Source of the DNA: an uncultured Eubacteriales bacterium
GTDB lineage: Bacteria; Bacillota; Clostridia; Christensenellales; QAND01
Direction of reading: 5' to 3'
Length of the DNA: 9,323 nt
Assembly (NCBI GenBank): GCA_900546685.1
Contig: UREB01000056.1
Span: 1-9,323 of the forward strand
Positions 1 through 9,268 of the stretch are shown one piece after another; position 1 is the first letter of the stretch; every line of letters begins with the position of its first letter. The translations under genes were made by a program, and so were the position numbers. The notes beneath the pieces were generated by a model. The model was not told the origin of the DNA. It did not search any database and worked only from the letters and a program-made list of their open reading frames with translations.

Positions 1-1276
1 GAACGTAGGGCCGGAGGGCCTGAAGGATTTGGATGATGAGGGCATTATCCGCGTGGGTGCGGAGGTACACTCCGGCGATATTCTGGTCGGCAAGGTGACG
101 CCCAAGGGTGAAACCGAGCTGACGGCAGAGGAACGCCTGCTTAGAGCCATCTTTGGCGAAAAGGCGCGCGAGGTGCGCGATACCTCGCTGCGTGTGCCGC
201 ATGGTGAAGGCGGCATTGTTGTAGACGTGAAGATCTTTACGCGTGAAAATAAAGATGAGCTGCCGGCCGGCGTCAACGAACTGGTACGTGTATACATTGC
301 GCAGAAGCGCAAGATCAGCGTGGGCGATAAAATGGCGGGCCGACATGGAAACAAGGGCGTTATCTCCCGTATTTTGCCGGAAGAGGATATGCCGTTTATG
401 CCGGATGGTACGCCGTTGGAAATCGTGCTGAATCCGCTGGGCGTGCCGAGCCGTATGAATATCGGCCAGGTCTTGGAGACACACTTGGGCTTGGCGGCCA
501 AGGCGCTGGGCTTTGAGGTTGCCACCTCTGTATTTGACGGTGCGACCGAAGAGGAGATCCAGGAGCTGCTGGTGAAAGCCGGCTACCCTGCGGACGGAAA
601 GATCCAGCTGCGCGACGGCCGCAGCGGCGAACCGTTTGAAAACCCGGTGACGGTAGGATACATGTATATCTTAAAGCTGCATCACTTGGTAGACGAGAAA
701 ATCCATGCCCGCTCTACCGGCCCGTATTCCTTGGTTACCCAGCAGCCGCTGGGCGGCAAGGCTCAGTTCGGCGGCCAGCGTTTTGGGGAAATGGAGGTTT
801 GGGCGCTGGAAGCGTACGGCGCAGCCCATACCCTGCAAGAGATCCTGACGGTAAAGAGCGACGATGTGGTGGGCCGCGTAAAGACGTACGAGGCCATCAT
901 CAAGGGCGAAAACACGCCGGAGCCTGGCATACCGGAATCCTTTAAGGTTTTGATTAAAGAATTGCAGAGCTTGGCGCTGGATATTAAGGTGCTCAACGAA
1001 AACCATGAGGAGATCAAGATCCGTGATTCGGCGGAGGAAGAGATGGAGCTGATGGATCGCCACGAGCAGGAACGCAGAAATATTCTGCTGCAAAGCGCGG
1101 ACTACGTGCAGGCAGCAGACCAGAGCGTGGACGGCGATCTGGGCGACGAGACGGATATTCAGGATGCCCATGGCGGCGATGCGTTCGATATTGCCGGGGT
1201 GCATGAGATCGTATTGGACGACGATCTGCTGGGATTGGATGACGACGCCTTTGCAGACCTGGATGATGAAGAATAA
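1..1276 (+). CDS. rpoB: DNA-directed RNA polymerase subunit beta, 3' part (N-terminus outside window)
   Basis: This is the C-terminal 424 residues of the beta subunit of RNA polymerase, which forms part of the catalytic cleft. The frame is already open at base 2, so the TTG at 29 is an internal leucine codon and not a start. The signature GDKMAGRHGNKGV is encoded around 323–361. Its two lysines, at 329–331 and 353–355, are eight residues apart and match the family's active-site lysines near the initiating nucleotides. The conserved C-terminal stretch that packs against beta' follows (PYSLVTQQPLGGKAQFGGQRF, then EVWALEAYGAAHTLQEILT, about 722–855). After IKIRD (about 1010–1025) comes a poorly conserved, strongly acidic tail of about 80 residues ending in runs of Asp and Glu. 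The stop is TAA at 1274–1276, and rpoC begins 42 bases later in the same operon. The rifampicin-binding region lies upstream of the window. Identity is certain. Confidence 0.98.
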   Translation, partial: NVGPEGLKDLDDEGIIRVGAEVHSGDILVGKVTPKGETELTAEERLLRAIFGEKAREVRDTSLRVPHGEGGIVVDVKIFTRENKDELPAGVNELVRVYIAQKRKISVGDKMAGRHGNKGVISRILPEEDMPFMPDGTPLEIVLNPLGVPSRMNIGQVLETHLGLAAKALGFEVATSVFDGATEEEIQELLVKAGYPADGKIQLRDGRSGEPFENPVTVGYMYILKLHHLVDEKIHARSTGPYSLVTQQPLGGKAQFGGQRFGEMEVWALEAYGAAHTLQEILTVKSDDVVGRVKTYEAIIKGENTPEPGIPESFKVLIKELQSLALDIKVLNENHEEIKIRDSAEEEMELMDRHEQERRNILLQSADYVQAADQSVDGDLGDETDIQDAHGGDAFDIAGVHEIVLDDDLLGLDDDAFADLDDEE

Positions 1277-1318
1277 GCACGCTTGTACTGTTAAGATAGA
1301 TTTGGAGGTTGGCGCTTC

Positions 1319-4945
<3,627 letters not shown>

Positions 4946-4953
4946 AAAAACAA

Positions 4954-4959
4954 GGGAGG
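4954..4959 (+). promoter_or_regulatory. Ribosome binding site deciding the start of the 4968 gene
   Basis: GGGAGG lies 8 bases before the ATG at 4968 and only 4 bases before an overlapping ATG at 4964. The 4964 frame reads six codons and stops at 4982–4984, so 4968 is the productive start. Confidence 0.7.
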
Positions 4960-4967
4960 CACCATGT

Positions 4968-5759
4968 ATGGCACTGGTTCGTGAACTGGAAGACCACGGA
5001 TGCGATCTAAAAGCATCCATACTCTGCAAATATACCAAGCAGGAGGTGCAGCGCTGCAACGCCTGTGAGTACAAATCCATGACAGATGAGGAGCGAAAGC
5101 AGATCGTTATCGATCACTATTTGAACGAAGGGCTGCTGGATGCATACCCCATTGAGGTGGGCAATGAGGAAGGGGATTGTGCCTTGTGCCGCAAGAAAGC
5201 GCGCAAGGCAACGACCCAAACCTATGCAAAAATCACCAACAAGTGCATGGATGTAAGAAAGGATCTGGCAGGTAGCGGAGAAAAGATCAACGGCGGTGAA
5301 ATTGCCATTGAGATTCCGACCTGCCAAGCATGCAAGCAGAATATCCGCAAGACCAAATGGCTGCGCTCTCTGATGATGGTCGTATGTGTGATTCTGGCGT
5401 TTGCTGCCACGGCGATCATCAATATCAGCGTGCCGCAATCGCCAGACCATACTGGCTTTATCCCCTTGACGGTATTTGCAGGATGCTGTTTGGCGAGCTT
5501 CGGGATCTACTACGTGAGCGTAAAGGCAATCTTGAACAAAATCGGGCAGCAGACGAGGGTACAAGTATTTGATCTACCGGCCCTTGCACCGCTTAAGGAT
5601 AAGGATTGGTATGTAAGAGGGATGAATTGGCTCAAGGCAACCATCTATGCGGAGATGCCAGAGGATCTTGTGGATACCCGCGTAACATTCTCCCAGATGG
5701 TGCACGGCGACCCCAAGAAAAACAAGAGAAACCGCAAGAAAAGAGCGTTGACACGCTAA
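4968..5759 (+). CDS. Unrecognised Cys-rich (zinc-ribbon-like) two-helix membrane protein
   Basis: I do not recognise this 263-residue protein. The N-terminal half is soluble-looking and carries three CxxC pairs (C30/C33, C71/C74, C119/C122) plus C12, C20 and C93, which suggests one or two structural zinc sites. Two hydrophobic segments follow, at about 134–155 and 164–186, separated by a short Pro/Asp-containing turn. There is no signal peptide. Basic residues before the first helix (IRKTKWLR) and after the second (VKAILNK) predict that both termini are cytoplasmic, with a hairpin in the membrane. The C-terminal part contains DWYVRGMNWLKATIYAEMPE and ends in a strongly basic tail (residues 250–263, PKKNKRNRKKR type). 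The gene sits 22 bases after rpoC, in the same direction and with a good ribosome binding site, so it is probably expressed with rpoBC. Its last codons contain the -35 box of the next promoter. Function is unknown: metal binding and membrane anchoring are inferences, and nucleic-acid binding by the tail is only a possibility. Confidence 0.85.
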   Translation: MALVRELEDHGCDLKASILCKYTKQEVQRCNACEYKSMTDEERKQIVIDHYLNEGLLDAYPIEVGNEEGDCALCRKKARKATTQTYAKITNKCMDVRKDLAGSGEKINGGEIAIEIPTCQACKQNIRKTKWLRSLMMVVCVILAFAATAIINISVPQSPDHTGFIPLTVFAGCCLASFGIYYVSVKAILNKIGQQTRVQVFDLPALAPLKDKDWYVRGMNWLKATIYAEMPEDLVDTRVTFSQMVHGDPKKNKRNRKKRALTR

Positions 5760-5776
5760 TTTAGTTTTGCTAAAAT
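5748..5776 (+). promoter_or_regulatory. Strong housekeeping-sigma promoter for the L7Ae–rpsL–rpsG–fusA operon
   Basis: A perfect -35 box TTGACA (5748–5753) is followed after exactly 17 bases by TAAAAT (5771–5776), a 5/6 match to the -10 consensus. TGC directly before it (5768–5770) makes an extended -10. The predicted transcription start is near 5783, giving a 5' untranslated region of about 32 bases before the ATG at 5815. The -35 box lies inside the last codons of the upstream membrane protein gene. Nothing this close to consensus was noticed elsewhere in the window. A short inverted repeat TTTAG/CTAAA (5760–5764 and 5770–5774) overlaps the -10 but is too short to call an operator. Confidence 0.85.
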
Positions 5777-5804
5777 ATTCGAGTGTCCGTCTAGGGGCAT
5801 TTTT

Positions 5805-5810
5805 AGGGAG
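5805..5810 (+). promoter_or_regulatory. Ribosome binding site of the L7Ae-like gene
   Basis: AGGGAG lies 4 bases before ATG 5815 and 10 bases before a second in-frame ATG at 5821, so translation could begin at either (84 or 82 residues). An upstream in-frame TTG at 5767 overlaps the -10 box, so it would not be on the transcript from this promoter. Confidence 0.6.
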
Positions 5811-5814
5811 TTTT

Positions 5815-6069
5815 ATGAAAATGCAGCAAATACTAGACACACAAGCATGCGTTATCGGCACAAGACAGGTCATGCGCGCCTTGGAACAGCGCACATTGGC
5901 CCGGGCGATGCTGGCCCAGGATGCCGACAAAGCGCTGCAAGATAAATTGACTGCCGCGTTAGAGCAGGCGGGGGTTCCGTTTGGATGGACAGCCTCTATG
6001 AAAGAGTTGGGCAAGCAATGCGGAATCAACGTAGGCGCTGCCGTGGTGGGCATATTGAAACCCGCGTAA
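5815..6069 (+). CDS. L7Ae-family ribosomal / kink-turn RNA-binding protein (YbxF-like)
   Basis: This 84-residue protein has the full pattern of the bacterial L7Ae/L30e family. It shows the RNA-contact turn VIGTRQVMRALEQ (residues 13–25), the central LAQDAD (33–38), then a helix and strand. It ends with the motif MKELGKQCGINVGAAVVGIL (62–81). Family members such as Bacillus YbxF and YlxQ bind kink-turn RNA and can associate with the ribosome. Here that role is inferred from family and from position, immediately before rpsL as in Firmicutes. It is the first gene after the 5748–5776 promoter. The start at 5815 was chosen because it has a Shine-Dalgarno sequence and gives the family length; ATG 5821 is an alternative. 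The stop codon overlaps the first base of a hairpin in the rpsL leader. Confidence 0.9.
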   Translation: MKMQQILDTQACVIGTRQVMRALEQRTLARAMLAQDADKALQDKLTAALEQAGVPFGWTASMKELGKQCGINVGAAVVGILKPA

Positions 6070-6127
6070 AATCCCTTCTGGGTTGCTAGGGATTTATAGC
6101 TACTTATCACCCCTATGGGGAAGGAGG
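6069..6127 (+). promoter_or_regulatory. Structured rpsL leader with alternative hairpins around the ribosome binding site
   Basis: Three pairings are visible in the RNA. AAATCCC (6069–6075) pairs with GGGATTT (6089–6095), 7 bp with a 13-base loop. CCCC (6110–6113) pairs with GGGG (6117–6120) across TAT, directly touching the Shine-Dalgarno AAGGAGG (6121–6127). A third pairing, TAGGG (6087–6091) with CCCTA (6111–6115), excludes both. There is no U-tract, so this is not an intrinsic terminator. A role in translational control is inference; each stem alone is short. Confidence 0.4.
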
Positions 6128-6133
6128 ATCTCA

Positions 6134-6511
6134 ATGCCGACAATCAATCAGTTGGTACGTAAAGGCAGAAAAAAGGTGGAGTATAAATCCAATGCTCCGA
6201 TCTTGAAACAGTGTCCGCAGCGCCGTGGCGTTTGCACCGCTGTTCGTACCATGACGCCGAAAAAACCGAACTCTGCGTTGCGTAAAATTGCGCGTGTACG
6301 CTTGACCAATGGCATGGAAGGTACATGCTATATCCCTGGCATCGGCCATAACCTGCAGGAGCACTCCGCTGTTTTGATCAGGGGCGGCAGGGTAAAGGAC
6401 CTGCCGGGCGTTCGTTACCACATCGTTCGCGGCGCGTTGGATACGGCGGGCGTTGCAAACCGCAAACAGTCCCGTTCGTTGTATGGCGCAAAACGCGGCA
6501 AAAAGTCGTAA
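6134..6511 (+). CDS. rpsL: 30S ribosomal protein S12
   Basis: This is the complete 125-residue S12, which lines the decoding centre of the 30S subunit and sets translational accuracy. The ATG at 6134 follows AAGGAGG (6121–6127) with a 6-base spacer and gives the family's MPTINQLVRKG N-terminus; an upstream in-frame ATG at 6083 lies in the leader and is rejected. The conserved core TPKKPNSALRK is at residues 41–51. K43 and K88 (counting Met as 1) are both wild type, as are neighbouring P91 and R86, so no classic streptomycin-resistance change is visible. D89 is the Asp that is beta-methylthiolated in many bacteria. The Bacillus-type insertion near residue 25 is absent, as in Clostridia. One oddity is EGTCYIP at 62–68, where EVTxYIP is usual. 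It precedes rpsG by 70 bases in the str operon. Confidence 0.98.
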   Translation: MPTINQLVRKGRKKVEYKSNAPILKQCPQRRGVCTAVRTMTPKKPNSALRKIARVRLTNGMEGTCYIPGIGHNLQEHSAVLIRGGRVKDLPGVRYHIVRGALDTAGVANRKQSRSLYGAKRGKKS

Positions 6512-6543
6512 CGTACCGCCGTTTGGCAAAACAGTGAATAGCG

Positions 6544-6559
6544 GCCGCAGCAATGCGGC
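6544..6559 (+). promoter_or_regulatory. GNRA-capped hairpin in the rpsL–rpsG gap, possible S7 autoregulatory site
   Basis: GCCGCA (6544–6549) and TGCGGC (6554–6559) form a perfect 6-bp stem closed by the tetraloop GCAA, a stable GNRA type. It ends 8 bases before the rpsG Shine-Dalgarno GAGGAGG (6568–6574). No U-tract follows, so it is not a terminator. In Escherichia coli, S7 represses its own operon by binding the rpsL–rpsG intercistronic RNA. A matching role here is inference from position. Confidence 0.4.
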
Positions 6560-6581
6560 ATAAATACGAGGAGGTAAACCC

Positions 6582-7052
6582 ATGGCAAGACGTGGAAATA
6601 TCCCCAAGCGCGAAGTGTTGGCCGATCCCATTTACAACAGCACGGTGATCACAAAGCTGATCAACCAGGTAATGCTGGACGGGAAACGCGGCGTAGCACA
6701 GAAATGTGTATATGATGCGCTGGATATGATTAAAGAAAAAACAGGCCGTGATCCGATGGAAGTGTTCACGGAATGCATGGAAAATATCAAACCCCAGCTG
6801 GAAGTGAAGGCTCGCCGTGTTGGCGGTGCGACGTACCAGGTTCCGATCGAGATTCGTGCAGAGCGGCGCCAGACGCTGGCGATTCGCTGGCTGGTGCTGT
6901 TCTCTCGTCAGAGAGGCGAAAAGACCATGAGGGAGCGCTTGAGCGCAGAAATCATGGATGCAGCCAATGGCACGGGCGCAACGGTAAAGCGCCGTGAGGA
7001 TATGCACCGTATGGCGGAAGCAAACAAAGCGTTTGCGCATTATCGCTGGTAA
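6582..7052 (+). CDS. rpsG: 30S ribosomal protein S7
   Basis: This is the complete 156-residue S7, the usual bacterial length. It is a primary 16S rRNA-binding protein that nucleates assembly of the 30S head and lies near the exit-site tRNA. The protein begins MARRGNIPKREVLADPIYNS, as in Firmicutes. It contains the conserved basic segments NIKPQLEVKARRVGGATYQVP (about residues 66–86) and RRQTLAIRWL (about 95–104). The C-terminal region KRREDMHRMAEANKAFAHYRW is the family ending. ATG 6582 follows GAGGAGG (6568–6574) with a 7-base spacer. It lies between rpsL (70 bases upstream) and fusA (96 bases downstream). In other bacteria S7 is the translational repressor of this operon. Nothing is missing or unusual. 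Confidence 0.98.
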   Translation: MARRGNIPKREVLADPIYNSTVITKLINQVMLDGKRGVAQKCVYDALDMIKEKTGRDPMEVFTECMENIKPQLEVKARRVGGATYQVPIEIRAERRQTLAIRWLVLFSRQRGEKTMRERLSAEIMDAANGTGATVKRREDMHRMAEANKAFAHYRW

Positions 7053-7076
7053 GAACAATACTAAGATTATGTCCTG

Positions 7077-7135
7077 GATTGCCTATTCCCCCACACTGGG
7101 GGAATTGTGGCTATCTGTCAATAATTCCTATGGAA
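7077..7135 (+). promoter_or_regulatory. Structured fusA leader: long hairpin plus stem overlapping the ribosome binding site
   Basis: The main hairpin has a perfect 8-bp core, ATTCCCCC (7085–7092) with GGGGGAAT (7098–7105) and loop ACACT. It is extended outward by GCC/GGC (7081–7083, 7109–7111) and GAT/ATC (7077–7079, 7113–7115) across small mismatches. A second stem, TTCC (7125–7128) with GGAA (7132–7135), uses the first bases of the Shine-Dalgarno AAGGAGG (7134–7140). GGAATT (7101–7106) can instead pair perfectly with AATTCC (7123–7128), which excludes both. No U-tract follows, so it is not an intrinsic terminator. Function as an RNA switch, processing site or stabiliser is inference. Confidence 0.45.
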
Positions 7136-7140
7136 GGAGG
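7134..7140 (+). promoter_or_regulatory. Ribosome binding site supporting the GTG start of fusA
   Basis: AAGGAGG lies 8 bases before the GTG at 7149, which gives the family's expected N-terminus. No upstream in-frame ATG has comparable support, so GTG is taken as the start codon. Confidence 0.85.
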
Positions 7141-7148
7141 GAGAACGC

Positions 7149-9212
7149 GTGGCTAGACAATATTCTCTAGAAAACACTCGTAACATCGGCATTATGGCAC
7201 ATATCGATGCCGGTAAAACGACGACAACCGAACGCATTCTCTTCTATACTGGTAAAACGCATAAAATTGGCGAAGTGCATGAAGGCGCCGCCACTATGGA
7301 CTTTATGGTTCAAGAGCAGGAGCGCGGCATTACCATCCAATCCGCCGCAACGACTTGCTTTTGGAAGGGCAAACGTATCAATATCATTGACACTCCCGGC
7401 CACGTGGACTTTACCGTTGAGGTAGAGCGTTCTCTCCGTGTTTTGGATGGTACGGTGGCTGTATTCTGTGCCAAGGGCGGCGTGGAACCGCAGAGCGAGA
7501 CGGTATGGCGCCAGGCGGAGACCTATGGCGTTCCGCGTATGGCATACATCAATAAGATGGACATCCTGGGTGCGGATTTCTATAACGTAATCCAGATGAT
7601 GAAGGATCGCCTGGGCGCAAACCCTGTTCCCATTCAGCTGCCCATCGGCGCTGAAGCTGATTTTGTCGGCATTGTAGACCTGATTGAAAACAATGCGGTT
7701 TATTATGACGACGAAGGACATCCGACTGTGAAAGAGATCCCGGCAGACATGGCGGATAAGGCGGAAGAATATCGTACGGCTATGATCGAAGCGGTTGCGG
7801 AAACCTCCGAGGAACTGCTGGATAAATACCTTGGCGGAGAAGAGCTCTCTCGCGAAGAGATCATCGCTGCGATCCGTAAATCTACCATCGCAGGCGAATT
7901 GGTGCCGGTATGCTGCGGCACCAGCTATCGTAACAAAGGCGTACAGGCGCTTTTGGATGCCATCATCGACTTTATGCCGTCGCCGTTGGACATTCCCCCT
8001 GCAAAGGGAACTGATCCGGATGATAAGGAAAAAGAGCTGGAGCGCGAAGCGGATGACAATGGACCGTTTGCGGCGCTGGCTTTCAAAATTGTATCTGACC
8101 CGTTTGTTGGCAAATTGGCATATGTGCGTGTATATTCCGGTACGCTGAAATCCGGTAGCTATGTGTACAATTCCACAAAGGGTAAACGCGAGCGCGTGGG
8201 TCGTATCATGCAGATGCATGCAAACCACCGCGAGGAGATCGACCAGGTATATGCAGGTGACATCGCGGCCATTGTAGGGTTGAAGGATACCTCTACGGGC
8301 GATACGCTGTGTGATGAGCACAACCAGATCGTTCTGGAGTCCATGGAATTCCCGGAACCGGTTATTCAGGTCGCTATTGAACCGAAGACCAAGGCTGGCC
8401 AGGAGAAGATGTCTATGGCGTTGGCCAAGTTGGCGGAAGAAGACCCGACGTTCCGCGCCTATACCGATCAGGAAACGGGGCAGACCATCATCGCAGGTAT
8501 GGGCGAGCTGCATTTGGATATCATTGTGGACCGTCTGTTGCGCGAATTTAAGGTGGAAGCCAACATCGGTAACCCGCAGGTGGCTTACCGCGAAGCCATC
8601 ACCAAGAAGGTTAAGCAGGACAGCAAATATGCCCGTCAGTCCGGTGGTCGTGGTCAATACGGCCATTGCGTAGTGGAGTTTGAACCGTTGGAACCGGGTT
8701 CTGGGTTTGAATTTGTCAATGCGACTGTAGGCGGTAGCGTGCCGAAGGAATATATTCCGGCGGTAGAGCAGGGCATCCGCGAAGCGTCTCAGAGCGGCGT
8801 CCTGGCTGGCTACGAAGTAATGGACTTCCGCGCAACGCTTGTTGACGGTTCTTACCATGAAGTTGACTCTTCTGAAATGGCCTTTAAGATTGCAGGCTCT
8901 ATGGCCTTTAAGGAAGGTATGGCCAAAGCCGGTCCGGTTTTGCTGGAACCTGTGATGAAGATCGAGGTTGTGATTCCGGAAGAATACATGGGCGATGTAA
9001 TGGGGAACTTGACGGCACGCCGCGGACGTATCGAGGGCATGGAAGCCCGCGGTAACGGCCAGGTGATCCGTGCAATGGTGCCGCTAAGCGAAATGTTTGG
9101 CTATGCGACAGACCTGCGCAGCACTACGCAGGGACGTGGCGTATTCACCATGCAGTTCTCTCATTATGAAGAAGCACCGAAGTTCGTGCTGGAAAAGGTA
9201 CTGAACAAATAA
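7149..9212 (+). CDS. fusA: Translation elongation factor G (EF-G)
   Basis: This is the complete 687-residue EF-G, the GTPase that drives translocation of tRNA and mRNA after each peptide bond. The start is GTG. The GTPase domain shows G1 AHIDAGKT (residues 17–24), the switch I end RGITI (59–63), G3 DTPGH (81–85), G4 NKMD (135–138) and a G5-position GTSY (257–260), where GSAF is more common. The domain III region FRAYTDQETGQTIIAGMGELHLDI follows. Domain IV includes SGGRGQYGHCVVEFEP and its tip loop YHEVDSSEM (from residue 569). The domain V ending is also present (MEARGNGQVIRAMVPLSEMFGYATDLRS). The FCAKGGVEPQSETVWRQA stretch (106–123) is typical of canonical clostridial EF-G, and the length rules out a TetM-type protection protein. 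It lies between rpsG and tuf, as in str operons. Confidence 0.98.
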   Translation: MARQYSLENTRNIGIMAHIDAGKTTTTERILFYTGKTHKIGEVHEGAATMDFMVQEQERGITIQSAATTCFWKGKRINIIDTPGHVDFTVEVERSLRVLDGTVAVFCAKGGVEPQSETVWRQAETYGVPRMAYINKMDILGADFYNVIQMMKDRLGANPVPIQLPIGAEADFVGIVDLIENNAVYYDDEGHPTVKEIPADMADKAEEYRTAMIEAVAETSEELLDKYLGGEELSREEIIAAIRKSTIAGELVPVCCGTSYRNKGVQALLDAIIDFMPSPLDIPPAKGTDPDDKEKELEREADDNGPFAALAFKIVSDPFVGKLAYVRVYSGTLKSGSYVYNSTKGKRERVGRIMQMHANHREEIDQVYAGDIAAIVGLKDTSTGDTLCDEHNQIVLESMEFPEPVIQVAIEPKTKAGQEKMSMALAKLAEEDPTFRAYTDQETGQTIIAGMGELHLDIIVDRLLREFKVEANIGNPQVAYREAITKKVKQDSKYARQSGGRGQYGHCVVEFEPLEPGSGFEFVNATVGGSVPKEYIPAVEQGIREASQSGVLAGYEVMDFRATLVDGSYHEVDSSEMAFKIAGSMAFKEGMAKAGPVLLEPVMKIEVVIPEEYMGDVMGNLTARRGRIEGMEARGNGQVIRAMVPLSEMFGYATDLRSTTQGRGVFTMQFSHYEEAPKFVLEKVLNK

Positions 9213-9268
9213 GCTTCGATCAATACAATAACCAATCAATTTAATGTAAGCAAAGGAGATTTCCAAAA

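Noticed and set aside
4964..4984. Overlapping six-codon leader reading frame starting at ATG 4964
   Set aside because: Its spacing to the Shine-Dalgarno is only 4 bases and the peptide (MYGTGS) has no attenuator-like codon run; it is most likely incidental.
5760..5774. Inverted repeat TTTAG/CTAAA as an operator over the -10 box
   Set aside because: Only 5 bp per arm in AT-rich sequence that partly consists of the -10 element itself; no evidence of a repressor site.
7085..7105. Intrinsic terminator between rpsG and fusA
   Set aside because: The GC-rich hairpin is strong but is followed by TTGTGGC and not by a run of T, so termination is not supported.
5783..7148. Kink-turn motif that the L7Ae-like protein could bind in its own operon leaders
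   Set aside because: I looked for a 3-base bulge flanked by tandem GA pairs in the leaders of the L7Ae gene, rpsL, rpsG and fusA and found none with the required stems.
7167..8858. A 563-codon open frame on the minus strand across fusA
   Set aside because: It is antisense to a fully conserved EF-G gene, its translation resembles no family I know, and it has no ribosome binding site context. Codon bias in highly expressed genes leaves such frames open by chance.
9202..9229. Possible separate promoter for tuf (TGAACA, 16-base spacer, TACAAT)
   Set aside because: The -35 matches only 4 of 6 and lies inside the last fusA codons; AT-rich gaps give such matches by chance. The fusA–tuf spacing fits co-transcription.
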